This document shows positions 8,635 to 19,174 of a stretch of 64,000 nucleotides of DNA, in pieces (position 1 is the stretch's first letter; each line of letters begins with the position of its first letter). A model generated the notes under the pieces. It saw only the letters and a list, made by a program, of their open reading frames with translations. It was not told the origin of the DNA and did not search any database. The translations under genes and the position numbers were made by a program. This DNA is from Akkermansia muciniphila (GTDB lineage Bacteria > Verrucomicrobiota > Verrucomicrobiia > Opitutales > UBA953), in NCBI GenBank assembly GCA_943331445.1, contig CALQLO010000008.1, positions 26,623-90,622 on the forward strand, written 5' to 3'.

Positions 8635-11445
8635 ATGCTTCGCTTCCGTTCACTTCTTTCCGTCCTGTTGCTTCTTGGGGCGACCTCCCTGCGCGCCGAA
8701 GCCCCAGTCGCCTTCGACCAGGTGCAGGCGCTGCTCGAGACTAAGTGCGTCGAGTGTCACAATCCGGAAAAAGTGAAGGGCAAGCTGCTCATGGTGACGC
8801 GTGCGGATTTCCTGAAAGGCGGAGAAGCTGGTCCGGCCATCGATCTCGCGGCTCCCGATAAGAGCGAATTGCTCCGTCGTATCAATTTGCCGAAGGCTCA
8901 TGATGATGTGATGCCGCCGAAGAACGGACCGTTGGCGGCCGCCGAAATCGCCCTGTTGCGCAACTGGGTCGCCCAAGGTGCCGTCTGGCCCGCCGGCGTG
9001 AAACTCGCTCCGCGCGATTTGGCCAAGGAATCCGTCCTCGCCGACCTCAAACTTAAGCTGCCCACCATCGAAAAGTTGGAGATTTTTCCGGACAAGTTCT
9101 CCCTTGAGACGAAGCGCGACTTCCACCGCGTCGTCGTCTTCGCCACGTTCAAGGACGCAACGACCCGCGATGTCACGGCTTATGCGACGTTGACCCTGAC
9201 CGATAAGAAGGTCGCTGATTTTGATGGCTACTCCCTGCACGCCGTTGCCGAGGAAGGTAAGACAGAAGTGATCGCGGCCATCGGTGGTCTCACCGCCCGC
9301 GCCCCGATCGAGGTTAAAGATGGCCTCAAGGATCGTGCCGTTTCCTTCCGCCAGGATGTGATGCCGGTCTTCATGCGGGCTGGCTGTAATCAAGGTGGCT
9401 GTCACGGTGCCGCTCGCGGTAAAGACGGCTTCCGTCTCTCTCTCTTCGGCATGGATCCGGATGGTGACTATATCCGCCTCACGCGTGAAATGGTCGGCCG
9501 CCGCATCAATCTCGCCATTCCTGAGGAAAGCACGCTGATTGAGAAGTGCGTGGGGAAGGTGCCGCACTCCGGCAACAAGCTCTACGAGGCTGACTCGGAA
9601 TATAATAAGACTATCCTCGAATGGATCACGAATGGCGCCAAGGACGACCCCGCGACGATCGCCAAGGTCACGGGCATTGATATCTATCCGAAGCAAATCG
9701 TCCTCGAAGGGCCAGGCGCTACACAACAGATCACCGTGCGGGCCACCTATTCGGATGGCACCGATCGCGATGTGACCAACCTCGCTTTGTTCATGTCGAA
9801 CAACGACCCCGTCGCCGCCATCAGCAAGGCCGGTTTGGTCAAGTCGGCGGACCGCGGCGCTGCCTTCCTGCTCGCCCGCTTTAACGTCTACAGCATCACG
9901 GCTCAGGTCATCGTCATCCCCAAGGGTCTGGTCTACCAGCGTCCGAAGACTGAAGAGTTCAACTACATCGACACGGCCGTCAATGAGCGCCTCCATCGCC
10001 TGCGTATCACCCCTTCCATGCTCTGTACGGACGAGGAGTATGTCCGCCGCGTCTTCATCGATGTCGTCGGCATCTATCCGAAGCCGGAAGAAATCACGGC
10101 ATTCATCGCCGACAAGTCTCCGGGCAAGCGCGCCCAATTGGTCGAAGGGTTACTCGTCCGCAAGGAGTTCACCGAGCTTTGGGTGATGAAGTGGGCTGAA
10201 TTACTCCAGATTCGTTCCGGTATCGCCGGGAATAATAATCAGGCTCCGTTCTATAAAAACGCGCTCCTTTACTATAACTGGCTGGCTGAGAAAATCGGCA
10301 AGAACGTCCCGATCGACAAGATTGTCGTCGAGCTCCTTTCCGCCACGGGCGGCACGGTCTCCGTCCCCGCGGTGAACTACTACCAGAGCGAACTCGATAA
10401 GCTGAAGCTTAGCGAGAACGTCGCCCAGGTCTTCATGGGTATGCGTATCCAGTGCGCCCAGTGTCACAACCACCCGTTCGATCGCTGGACGATGAGCGAC
10501 TACTACGGCTTCAACGCCTTCTTCGCGCAGATCGGCCGCAAGCAAACCGATGACCCGATGGAAGTCGTGATTTTCAATAGCAAGGGTGGCGAATCTCAGC
10601 ACTTCCTGACGAAACAGAATGTGAAGCCTAAGTTCCTCGGTGGCGAGGAGCCGGACCTTAAGCCGGGCGACGATCGTCGCAAGGTGATGGCCGAATGGTT
10701 GGCTTCCAGTCGGAACCCGTATTTCGCCCGGAATATCGGCAACCTCATCTGGGCTCACTTCCTCGGTGTCGGCGTGGTGAACCCCGTCGATGACGTGCGT
10801 GTTTCCAACCCCCCCTCGAATCCTGAATTGCTCGAAGCCTTAGCCCAGCACCTGGTTGAGTACAACTACGACGTCCGTCGACTGGTTCGTGATATCACGG
10901 CCTCCGCCGCCTACCAGCGTAGCTCGAAGGTCAATGAGACGAATGCGGACGACAAGGTGAACTTCGCTCGCGCGCAGGTCCGTCGCGTGCGCGCGGAGGT
11001 GCTGCTCGATGCCATCTCGCAGGTTACCGAGACCCCAAATAAGTTCCAGGGTCTACCGGTCGGAGCCCGCGCCGTGCAGATTGCCGATGGCGCCGTCAGT
11101 AATTACTTCCTGAGCACGTTTGGCCGCTCCAGTCGCGAATCCGTCGCCTCCACGGAGGTGAAGACCGATCCGAATCTCTCGCAAGCCCTGCACCTGATGA
11201 ACGGCGATGCGGTCAATGATCGCATCCGCCGTGGCAAGGTGGTGCAGACGATGATCGAAGCCCGCAAGACCGATGAGCAGATTGTCACGGAACTCTTCCT
11301 GCGCGTCTTCGGCCGTGCCCCGATTGATAACGAGATGAAAGCGGTGACGCAATCCATCGCCAAGGACCCGACGGGCCGGCTCATCATCCTCGAGGACACT
11401 TTCTGGGCGTTGATGAATTCCAAAGAATTCTACTTCAATCACTGA
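8635..11445 (+). CDS. Planctomycete-type cytochrome c with DUF1549 and DUF1553 domains
   Basis: This 936-residue exported protein (signal about 1-21) begins with a PSCyt1 domain carrying a CVECH haem motif near residue 38. A second Cys/His site, GCNQGGCHG (CX4CH), lies near 250, followed by a Big-2-like Ig segment (about 345-430), DUF1549 with a third motif CAQCHNHPFDRW near 608, and C-terminal DUF1553. This order is typical of PSD1-type proteins in Planctomycetes and Verrucomicrobia. It follows the PPC gene after 5 bp and precedes the WD40 cytochrome, so the four products probably act together on or outside the outer membrane. Redox or polysaccharide-related roles have been proposed for the family; none is proven. 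Confidence 0.9.
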   Translation: MLRFRSLLSVLLLLGATSLRAEAPVAFDQVQALLETKCVECHNPEKVKGKLLMVTRADFLKGGEAGPAIDLAAPDKSELLRRINLPKAHDDVMPPKNGPLAAAEIALLRNWVAQGAVWPAGVKLAPRDLAKESVLADLKLKLPTIEKLEIFPDKFSLETKRDFHRVVVFATFKDATTRDVTAYATLTLTDKKVADFDGYSLHAVAEEGKTEVIAAIGGLTARAPIEVKDGLKDRAVSFRQDVMPVFMRAGCNQGGCHGAARGKDGFRLSLFGMDPDGDYIRLTREMVGRRINLAIPEESTLIEKCVGKVPHSGNKLYEADSEYNKTILEWITNGAKDDPATIAKVTGIDIYPKQIVLEGPGATQQITVRATYSDGTDRDVTNLALFMSNNDPVAAISKAGLVKSADRGAAFLLARFNVYSITAQVIVIPKGLVYQRPKTEEFNYIDTAVNERLHRLRITPSMLCTDEEYVRRVFIDVVGIYPKPEEITAFIADKSPGKRAQLVEGLLVRKEFTELWVMKWAELLQIRSGIAGNNNQAPFYKNALLYYNWLAEKIGKNVPIDKIVVELLSATGGTVSVPAVNYYQSELDKLKLSENVAQVFMGMRIQCAQCHNHPFDRWTMSDYYGFNAFFAQIGRKQTDDPMEVVIFNSKGGESQHFLTKQNVKPKFLGGEEPDLKPGDDRRKVMAEWLASSRNPYFARNIGNLIWAHFLGVGVVNPVDDVRVSNPPSNPELLEALAQHLVEYNYDVRRLVRDITASAAYQRSSKVNETNADDKVNFARAQVRRVRAEVLLDAISQVTETPNKFQGLPVGARAVQIADGAVSNYFLSTFGRSSRESVASTEVKTDPNLSQALHLMNGDAVNDRIRRGKVVQTMIEARKTDEQIVTELFLRVFGRAPIDNEMKAVTQSIAKDPTGRLIILEDTFWALMNSKEFYFNH

Positions 11446-11458
11446 TCTATTGCCGCTC

Positions 11459-14400
11459 ATGTCTCCCGTCGCGCTCACGCCTCGTTGGTTATCCCGTCGT
11501 TGCCTGATGGTGGCGGCCGGCTTTGCGGTTTCCTCGCTCTCCGCGCAGGACGCGGAGAAGTTTACCTACGACGACCATATCCGTCCGATGCTGGAGAACA
11601 AATGCTTCTCCTGCCATAACCCGGATAAGAAGAAGGGTGGCCTCGACCTCACTAGCTACGCTGCGATGTTGAACGGCGGGGGCGGTGGTGCCGCCGTCGA
11701 CCCTGGTAATCCTCTCGGGAGTCGCCTGTTGAGATGTAGCTCGAAGAAGGAAGAGCCCTTCATGCCGCCCGAAGGTGCCCCTCTGGAGGCCAAGGACCTA
11801 GAGATCCTCTCTAAGTGGATCGCCGGTGGGATTCTGCAGGCAAAGGGGAGTGTGGCCCGGAAATCCAACCGTCCGAAGGTTGACCTCACTTTCAGCGGTG
11901 CCCCGGGCAAGCCCAGTGGCCCCGCCGCCCGTCCGCATGACGTCTTGCTCGAGCCGGTCATTGTCACCCCTCGCACCACGGCGGTCGTGGCGATGGCGGC
12001 CAGTCCGTGGACCTCGTTGCTCGCTGTCGCCGGCCAGCACCAGATTCTGCTTTACGATACCGACAGCAAAGAGCTCGCCGGTATTCTGCCTTACACGGAA
12101 GGTTATGCCCGTTCGCTGAAGTTTAGCGCCAATGGTTCTTTGCTCGTTATGGGCGGAGGCCGTGGGGGCAAAATCGGGCATGCTATTGTCTGGGACGTTG
12201 CCACCGGTCGCCGAGTCGTCGAAGTCGGTAAGGAATTCGATCAGGTGATGTCCGCGGACATTACCCCTGACCACCGCAAGGTCACCATTGGGACGAACTC
12301 TAAGAAAGTTAAGTGCTACGACGTCGCCACCGGCGAGCTCGTCTACACCATCGCCAAGCATACCGAGTGGGTGACGGGAGTGCGCTTCAGCCCTGATGGC
12401 GTGTTGCTCGCCACCTCTGATCGCAATGGTAATGTGATGGCGTGGGAGGCGGATAGCGGAGGTGAATTCTATAACCTCGGACAACATACGGCTTCCGTCA
12501 CCGACCTCGCGTGGCGCGCGGACTCCAACGTGCTTGCCAGCTGTTCCGTCGACGGGACGATTTCCCTCTGGGAGATGAAGACCGGCAAGCGAATCGCCAA
12601 CTGGTCGGCCCATGGTTCGGTGCAGTCCGTTTCTTTCACGCCCGATGGCCGTTTGGTTTCCTGCGGCAAGGATGGCACTATGGCCGTCTGGTCAATTGAT
12701 GGTAAGAGCCTCGCTAAATCGACGCCCCAGGGCGATGTCGTCTCCAAGGTCGTCGCGCTGAGCGACGGTAAGTCTTGCGTGACTGGTAATTGGCTAGGCG
12801 AAGTGAAATTCTATGACATCTCTACCGGTAAGGATGTCTCCCAAGTTTCCAGTAACCCGCCGAAGATCGCGGACCGTATTTTAGAAGCCGAAGCCCGCCT
12901 GAAGGAACTCGAACCCGAGTTGCCGAAAGTTCAGGCTGCCGTCGTGGCGGCCGAGAAGGCGATTCCCGCGGCCGAGGCCGAAGTTGCCAGACAGCGTCCG
13001 ATGGGCGAACCCGCCGCGAAAGCCCTGGCTTCCTTTACGACTAAGCTGGAACAAATTGCCAAGAGCCGGGATTATTGGGTGGGTCAGGTGAAACTGGCCA
13101 AGACCCCTGAGGCCAAAACCAAAGCCACCACGGCGGTTGCCGCGAGTACGAAGTCGACGGCAGCGGTGAAAGCCGAAGCCGAGAAGGTGCGGCCGACAGC
13201 TGAGCCTTTCCTGGCCGCCGAAGCCAGCCTCGCCAAGTTGCGTAATGATCTGACCGTCGCCCAGGCCGCTGTCCGCAATAACACGGCAGAGACTGCTGCC
13301 CGTCGTGAGCGGATTGTTTTCCTGAAAGCCGCCCAGTTCAATGTCGGCGTACTTTCCGAGCGCGAGAAGCTTACCAAGTTGGAAACGGATATCGCTGATT
13401 TCATTGCGGCTAAGGCCGAGAATGAAGCGGCGAAGCTCGCTGCGGCTGGCCGGATTGAACCAGCGTTGAAGGCGGCCGAAGAGGCTGCGAAGAAAGTTGC
13501 CGCCCAAGAATCGGCGCTCGCCGCCCTCAAGGAAGAATTTACCGCCTTAGATCGTGCCCTGAATCCTTTCCGCCAGGCTGAAGCCGAAGCGGCAGGACGC
13601 ACCGAAGTGCAGGCCAAGGCGGTAGCTTCGAGTAACGACGTCATTGTCGGACTCGGCCGCGATCGCGATGTCGGCTTGGCTGCGGCTAAGGCTGCCGTCG
13701 ACGACTTCACCAAGAGTCGCCGCCCGACGCGGGCGATTTTCACCGAGGCCACGACCCGGGCGGCAGAACTTACCAAGCAGGGCACGAGCTTAAAGGCCGA
13801 GATGCTTGCCCAGAAACAAGCGGTCACCGCCGCTCTGGCGGTCGCTGAGGCCGCCGCCCAGGAAGTCGCCGCTCGCGGTAACGCCCTGAAGGATGCGGAT
13901 GCGGCGGTGGTCGCGGCCCAGGCCGCCCTAGTCACCGCCCAGCAACAGTTCGAGGCAGCTCGTGGTTTCAAGGCCATCTTCTCTACCAGCTATTTCTCCC
14001 TGCGTAAGCAGACCGCCGCCGCTTTGCTGTCGGCCCAGGACGCCTTGGTCTTCGCCCGCAATATCCGGGAGACTTCGGCCATTTATCTGGCGGATGCGGA
14101 TAAGAGTCTGGGTGTCGCTAAGTCCGGCCAAGCTGCCGCCATTGCTGCCCGTGTGGCCTTGCAGGCCAAGCAGGAGATGACGGAGAAGAGTCGCCTGACC
14201 GCCTTGGCTGAGCGCGATGCCATCACCGCCGAGCGTGCGGCCACCCAAAAGGAAACCGCCCGCCTCCAAGCCGTCTCCGCTGAAGTGGAAAAGGCTTATC
14301 AAGGTAAATTGCCCGCTGCCCAGGCTGAATTAACCAAGCAACAAGCCGCGCTCGTACCGCTCGAGAAAGTCCTCACCGACGCCCGGGCCAAACTGGCTGA

Positions 14401-14653
14401 GGCCTCCAAGCCCGCTGCGGAAAAATCTCTCGCAGTCGATACCGCCACCAAGCAACTCGAAGCTTTCCGCCAGGAAAAGGTTACGGCCGAGAAGACCGCC
14501 GTCGCCGCGCGTAAGGAAATTCCACAACGCGAGAAGTCCGTCGAGGAGATCACGCACACGCTGGCGGAACTGACCCCGCAGGTTGAACCGCTGAAAGCCA
14601 AGGTACAGCAAGTCCAGGCGGCTTACTTGGCGATGCTCCCGCGCAAGAACTGA
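11459..14653 (+). CDS. PSCyt1 cytochrome c - WD40 propeller - long coiled-coil protein
   Basis: I start at the ATG at 11459; an in-frame TTG nine bases earlier is possible. The 1064-residue chain has a signal peptide (to about residue 30), a PSCyt1 cytochrome domain with CFSCH at 49-53, and a WD40 propeller at about 165-465 with repeats such as GHAIVWDV, HTEWVTGVRFSPDG and DGTISLWEMKTG. It ends with about 590 residues of Ala/Glu/Lys-rich coiled coil. The first two parts are common in this group of bacteria; so long a coiled-coil tail is less usual and suggests a spacer or anchor. It is the last gene of the DUF1501 operon. Confidence 0.85.
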   Translation: MSPVALTPRWLSRRCLMVAAGFAVSSLSAQDAEKFTYDDHIRPMLENKCFSCHNPDKKKGGLDLTSYAAMLNGGGGGAAVDPGNPLGSRLLRCSSKKEEPFMPPEGAPLEAKDLEILSKWIAGGILQAKGSVARKSNRPKVDLTFSGAPGKPSGPAARPHDVLLEPVIVTPRTTAVVAMAASPWTSLLAVAGQHQILLYDTDSKELAGILPYTEGYARSLKFSANGSLLVMGGGRGGKIGHAIVWDVATGRRVVEVGKEFDQVMSADITPDHRKVTIGTNSKKVKCYDVATGELVYTIAKHTEWVTGVRFSPDGVLLATSDRNGNVMAWEADSGGEFYNLGQHTASVTDLAWRADSNVLASCSVDGTISLWEMKTGKRIANWSAHGSVQSVSFTPDGRLVSCGKDGTMAVWSIDGKSLAKSTPQGDVVSKVVALSDGKSCVTGNWLGEVKFYDISTGKDVSQVSSNPPKIADRILEAEARLKELEPELPKVQAAVVAAEKAIPAAEAEVARQRPMGEPAAKALASFTTKLEQIAKSRDYWVGQVKLAKTPEAKTKATTAVAASTKSTAAVKAEAEKVRPTAEPFLAAEASLAKLRNDLTVAQAAVRNNTAETAARRERIVFLKAAQFNVGVLSEREKLTKLETDIADFIAAKAENEAAKLAAAGRIEPALKAAEEAAKKVAAQESALAALKEEFTALDRALNPFRQAEAEAAGRTEVQAKAVASSNDVIVGLGRDRDVGLAAAKAAVDDFTKSRRPTRAIFTEATTRAAELTKQGTSLKAEMLAQKQAVTAALAVAEAAAQEVAARGNALKDADAAVVAAQAALVTAQQQFEAARGFKAIFSTSYFSLRKQTAAALLSAQDALVFARNIRETSAIYLADADKSLGVAKSGQAAAIAARVALQAKQEMTEKSRLTALAERDAITAERAATQKETARLQAVSAEVEKAYQGKLPAAQAELTKQQAALVPLEKVLTDARAKLAEASKPAAEKSLAVDTATKQLEAFRQEKVTAEKTAVAARKEIPQREKSVEEITHTLAELTPQVEPLKAKVQQVQAAYLAMLPRKN

Positions 14654-14767
14654 GGGCTAGTTAACGGGGTTTAAAAGTAAGCATGGCGGGTCCGCTGTGC
14701 TGGTTGAGTGTGTCAAAAGCAGTCCGCTGATACCCGGTTCATGCTTTGACAGGAGGCTTATCGTCGA

Positions 14768-14787
14768 GCAGGGTTTCTTGACCCTGC
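14768..14787. promoter_or_regulatory. inverted repeat upstream of the MdtABC-like operon
   Basis: GCAGGGT / ACCCTGC with a 6-nt spacer lies 62 bp before the RND adaptor start, in a 196-bp gap. No T-tract follows, so I read it as a possible operator rather than a terminator. A TTGACA word at 14746-14751 could be a -35 element, but I see no convincing -10. Confidence 0.35.
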
Positions 14788-14849
14788 TGCAGCTGAAATC
14801 AAAGCTCTTCATACAGGGTTAAATCACCCCACTTAGCCGCGTCTACCCT

Positions 14850-16046
14850 ATGAAATTATATCAACCGCTCATGTTCTCTGTGCTGATTCTCGGCGCAGGA
14901 ATGGCCACGGCATTGGCCCAGGCTGAGGCTGGTCAGGGCACGAAGACGCCGCCGGTCGGACCGAAGGCCGGAGGGAAGGGCGGTCGTTTGAATCTGCCTA
15001 CGTCGATTAGCACCGCCGTCGTCACCGCAGGTGACTTGGAGATTCGCGTCTCGGCCCTCGGCTCCGTCAAGGCGCTGAATAATGTCACCGTCCGGCCGCG
15101 GGTGGAGGGTCAGTTGATGAAAGTGCATTACACGGAAGGACAAGCCATCAAGGCGGGAGACCCGCTCGCCGAGATTGATCCCCGCCCTTTCGAAGTTCAG
15201 CTGATGCAGTCCGAAGGTCAGCTCGCCCGCGACCGGGCCGCCTTAGCCAATGCCAAGCTTGACCTGAAGCGTTATCAGGATGCGGCGGAGGCGGTCACTC
15301 GCCAGCAACTTGATTCCGCTGGGGCCCTCGTGGCGCAACTTGAAGGCACGGTGAAGGCCGATGAAGGTTCCGTGAATAACGCCCGCCTCCAGTTGCAATA
15401 TTGCCATGTCACCGCGCCCATCAGCGGCACGGTGGGACTTCGTCCCATCGATGCGGGCAATGTCGTTTCTCAGAATGACCCGACCGGATTAGCCGTCATC
15501 ACGCAACTCCAGCCAATTTCTGTCATCTTCGGCGTGCCGGAGGGCGATATCCCCGCCGTCCAGTATGCCGTCAGTCGAGGAGCGGTCTTGCGCGTCGAAG
15601 CGTTTGATCGTGACGGGAAAAATATCCTCGCGACCGGCGACCTTGCCGCCCTCGATAATCAGATTGATGCGACGACGGGAACCCTACGTCTGCGTGCCCA
15701 GTTCGCGAATGCCGATCGCCGCCTTTTCCCTAATCAGTTCGTCAATGTCCGCCTCACGGTCGAGAACCGTAAAGGGGTGCTGCTGGTTCCGACCGCTGCG
15801 GTGCAAATCAGCGACCTGGTCCGCTATGTTTTTGTCGTGAATGGCCAGGAGGCCGATGCCACCGTCACCCGCCGTACGGTCAAGACGGGCGCGGTTGACG
15901 GCTTGAACACCGAGATCACCGAGGGTCTTGCTGCGGGTGAGATTATCGCCGCCGATGGCTTGGATCGTTTGCAGGATAAAACGAAGGTGTTGGTGCCGGG
16001 ACGACGCAAAGGGCCAGTAAACCCTGAAGCCAAGCCTGCGAAGTAA
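14850..16046 (+). CDS. RND efflux periplasmic adaptor (MdtA-like)
   Basis: A 398-residue membrane-fusion protein. After a signal peptide (about 1-23) and a Gly/Lys-rich linker come the lipoyl/barrel-sandwich halves ([18 protein letters not shown] near 80 and [14 protein letters not shown] near 187), separated by a helical hairpin, then beta-barrel and membrane-proximal domains. It bridges the inner-membrane pump and the outer-membrane channel. The gene is 8 bp before the first permease gene, and the order adaptor-permease-permease-outer membrane factor is that of mdtABC plus an OMF. No regulator gene is adjacent, in contrast to the second RND operon at 46 kb. Confidence 0.93.
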   Translation: MKLYQPLMFSVLILGAGMATALAQAEAGQGTKTPPVGPKAGGKGGRLNLPTSISTAVVTAGDLEIRVSALGSVKALNNVTVRPRVEGQLMKVHYTEGQAIKAGDPLAEIDPRPFEVQLMQSEGQLARDRAALANAKLDLKRYQDAAEAVTRQQLDSAGALVAQLEGTVKADEGSVNNARLQLQYCHVTAPISGTVGLRPIDAGNVVSQNDPTGLAVITQLQPISVIFGVPEGDIPAVQYAVSRGAVLRVEAFDRDGKNILATGDLAALDNQIDATTGTLRLRAQFANADRRLFPNQFVNVRLTVENRKGVLLVPTAAVQISDLVRYVFVVNGQEADATVTRRTVKTGAVDGLNTEITEGLAAGEIIAADGLDRLQDKTKVLVPGRRKGPVNPEAKPAK

Positions 16047-16054
16047 GTCGGGGT

Positions 16055-19000
16055 ATGAATATTTCGCGTCCGTTCATTGAGAGGCCGGTAGCTACCACGC
16101 TGCTCATGGTGGCGTTGTTGCTATGCGGCATCCTGGGTTACCGGTCGCTTTCGGTCGCGGCTCTCCCTGAGGTGGATTATCCCACCATTCAGGTGTCGGC
16201 GATGTATCCTGGAGCCAGCCCGGAGGTGATGATTACTTCGGTGACGGCTCCCTTGGAGCGCAAGTTGGGGCAGATGCCTGGCTTGACGCAGATGACCTCG
16301 ACGAGCTCCGCGGGGGCGACCTCGATTACCCTGCAGTTTGACCTAGCGATCTCACTGGACGTGGCGGAACAGCAGGTGCAGGCCGCGATCAATGAAGCGG
16401 GCGCATACCTTCCACCCGGATTACCGTCGCCACCGGTTTATAGTAAAGTGAACCCAGCAGACGCGCCCATCATGACGCTCGCCGTGACGTCAGATTCGCT
16501 CCCGCTTTCCAGAATCGCCGACTTGGTCGATACTCGGCTAGCCCAGAAAATCTCTCAGGTCTCGGGCGTTGGGATGGTGAGTATTTCGGGCGGCCAGCGA
16601 CCAGCGGTGCGCGTGAAGGTAAATCCCACGGCGCTCGCTTCCTACGGCTTGAATCTTGAGGCCGTGCGTTTGGCCATCATTGGGGCCAATGCGAATAGCG
16701 CCAAAGGGGGATTTGACGGGCTCAAGCAGTCTTCGACCATCGATGCTAACGATCAGTTAAAATCACCGGCGGATTACGATAAGGTCGTGCTGGCTTACCG
16801 CAATGGTGCTCCGGTGCGCTTGAGCGATGTCGCCGAGACCTCGGACGGGGCGGAAAATGTCTACCTCTCCGCCTGGGCAGGGCACAATCCGGGCGGTCAG
16901 ACCCCAGGGGTCATCCTTAATATCCAGCGGCAGCCTGGAGCGAACGTCATCGCCGTCGTCGACCGAATCAAGGCCATCTTGCCCCAGTTGCAGTCGACGA
17001 TGCCCGGCGCCGTCAAGGTGTCGGTGCTCACCGATCGGACCATTACCATCCGCGCCTCCGTCGATGACGTGCAGATGGAACTCCTCCTGTCCATCTTCCT
17101 GGTGGTCGCGGTCATCTTCGTCTTTCTTCGCAACGTCCCCGCGACGATCATTCCCGGAATCACGGTGCCTCTTTCCTTGGTGGGCACTTTTGGCGTCATC
17201 TACCTCTGTGGGTTTTCGATTAATAACCTGACCCTGATGGCGCTCACGATCGCGACCGGCTTCGTGGTGGATGATGCCATCGTGATGATTGAAAATATCT
17301 CCCGCTATATCGAAAAGGGAGAAACCCCGATGCAGGCTGCCTTAAAGGGCTCGGCGAATATCGGCTTCACGATTATCTCGCTGACCTTCTCGCTCATCGC
17401 CGTACTCATCCCGCTGCTCTTCATGGCGGATGTAGTCGGACGTCTTTTCCGCGAGTTTGCGATTACCCTCGCCGTCTCCATTCTCATTTCCGCGGTGATC
17501 TCCCTGACGCTGACGCCCATGATGTGCAGCCGCATGTTGCGCCATGAATCGGAGGCAACGCAGGGTGCACTGGCGCGACGCCTCGGGGCCTTCTTTGATG
17601 AAATCATCCGGCGGTATGGCATCGCCCTGCGTTGGGTGCTAGCGCGCCAGCGGGCTACGCTTTTGGTTGCCGCGGGTACGCTCTTTCTGACGGCAGCGCT
17701 CTATGTTTTTATTCCCAAAGGTTTCTTCCCGGTACAGGACACCGGCGTTATTCAGGGGGTGACCGAAGCCGGCCAGGATATTTCCTTCGCGGCCATGGCC
17801 GGGAAGCAGCAGCGGGTCGCGGATATCGTCCTGGCGGACCTAGATGTCGAAAGCTTGGCTTCCTTCATCGGCGTCGATGGCACGAATGCCACCGTTAATT
17901 CGGGCCGGATTGTCATCAATTTGCGCCCGTTGGAGCAGCGTAAAGCTCGGGCTCCAGCCATCGCCGCGCGGATTCAAGCCAAGGTCGCGCAACTCGACGG
18001 CGTCACCCTCTACCTCCAGCCGGTGCAGGACATGACGGTGGATACGACCCTTACGCGCACCCAATACCAATTCCTCTTGCAGAGCCCCAAGGCGGAGGAT
18101 CTCACGACCTGGATCCCCCAGCTCATGGAGAAGATCAAAGGCCTACCGAAGGTGAAGGATGTGGCTACCGACCTGCAAACCAACGGCCGACAAGTTTTTG
18201 TTGAAATCGATCGGGCGGCTGCGGGACGTTACGGCATCAGCGTCGCGGATATCGATGCCGTGCTCTATGATGCACTCGGCCAACGGATTATTTCCACCAT
18301 CTTTACCCAGTCTAATCAGTACCGCGTGATTCTTGAGGTGAAGCCTGAGTTCCGCGAAGGGGTTGGGGCTCTCGGCCGACTTTACGTCGCCACCTCCACG
18401 GGGGCGCAGGTGCCGCTGGGCAACGTCGCTAAATTCCACGAACAACCTGCGCAGCTGGCCGTGACGCGGGTCGGTCAGTTTCCCTGTGCACGCATTTCTT
18501 TCAATCTCGCCCCCGGGGCGGCGCTGGGAGATGCCGTGAAGGCAATTAAGGGTGCGGAGAAGGAGTTGGGCATGCCCGCTTCGATTGTCACCACTTTCCA
18601 GGGTGCCGCGGCGGCCTTTGAGGTGGCGCTGCGTAATGAGCTCTGGCTGATCCTCGCGGCCATCGTGGTTATGTACATTGTGCTGGGCGTCCTGTACGAG
18701 AGTTTCATTCACCCCGTTACGATTCTCTCAACCTTGCCCTCGGCGGGCGTCGGGGCACTCTTAGCTTTGCTGATCGCCCGGAGCGATCTCGATGTCATCG
18801 GGATTATTGGCATCATCCTGCTGATCGGGATCGTCAAAAAGAACGCGATTATGATGGTTGATTTCGCCCTCGATGCAGAACGCACCCAGGGGCTGCCCCC
18901 CGAAGAGGCGATTTATCAGGCGTGCCTATTGCGCTTCCGGCCTATCCTGATGACAACCATGGCGGCGTTACTCGGCGCCTTGCCGCTCATGCTTGGTTCC

Positions 19001-19174
19001 GGTATGGGTTCCGAAATGCGCCAACCCTTGGGGATTACAATGGTGGGCGGTCTCATCGTCAGCCAAGTCCTGACGCTTTTCACCACGCCGGTGATTTACC
19101 TCTGGTTTGATCGCCTGAACCGACGGCGAGTGCAGGTTGGGCAGGGTGAGGTCGCGCCATCTGTCCAGCTGTGA
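16055..19174 (+). CDS. RND multidrug efflux permease (MdtB-like)
   Basis: A 1039-residue resistance-nodulation-division permease of normal family length. It starts [14 protein letters not shown], typical of MdtB/MdtC-type pumps, and has two halves of six membrane helices with large periplasmic loops. The proton-relay aspartate pair is present in helix 4 (VVDDAIV, D406/D407), and a conserved [14 protein letters not shown] motif lies in the second half. It overlaps the next permease gene by four bases. Two different permeases in tandem suggest a heterotrimer, as is known for MdtB2C. Confidence 0.95.
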   Translation: MNISRPFIERPVATTLLMVALLLCGILGYRSLSVAALPEVDYPTIQVSAMYPGASPEVMITSVTAPLERKLGQMPGLTQMTSTSSAGATSITLQFDLAISLDVAEQQVQAAINEAGAYLPPGLPSPPVYSKVNPADAPIMTLAVTSDSLPLSRIADLVDTRLAQKISQVSGVGMVSISGGQRPAVRVKVNPTALASYGLNLEAVRLAIIGANANSAKGGFDGLKQSSTIDANDQLKSPADYDKVVLAYRNGAPVRLSDVAETSDGAENVYLSAWAGHNPGGQTPGVILNIQRQPGANVIAVVDRIKAILPQLQSTMPGAVKVSVLTDRTITIRASVDDVQMELLLSIFLVVAVIFVFLRNVPATIIPGITVPLSLVGTFGVIYLCGFSINNLTLMALTIATGFVVDDAIVMIENISRYIEKGETPMQAALKGSANIGFTIISLTFSLIAVLIPLLFMADVVGRLFREFAITLAVSILISAVISLTLTPMMCSRMLRHESEATQGALARRLGAFFDEIIRRYGIALRWVLARQRATLLVAAGTLFLTAALYVFIPKGFFPVQDTGVIQGVTEAGQDISFAAMAGKQQRVADIVLADLDVESLASFIGVDGTNATVNSGRIVINLRPLEQRKARAPAIAARIQAKVAQLDGVTLYLQPVQDMTVDTTLTRTQYQFLLQSPKAEDLTTWIPQLMEKIKGLPKVKDVATDLQTNGRQVFVEIDRAAAGRYGISVADIDAVLYDALGQRIISTIFTQSNQYRVILEVKPEFREGVGALGRLYVATSTGAQVPLGNVAKFHEQPAQLAVTRVGQFPCARISFNLAPGAALGDAVKAIKGAEKELGMPASIVTTFQGAAAAFEVALRNELWLILAAIVVMYIVLGVLYESFIHPVTILSTLPSAGVGALLALLIARSDLDVIGIIGIILLIGIVKKNAIMMVDFALDAERTQGLPPEEAIYQACLLRFRPILMTTMAALLGALPLMLGSGMGSEMRQPLGITMVGGLIVSQVLTLFTTPVIYLWFDRLNRRRVQVGQGEVAPSVQL

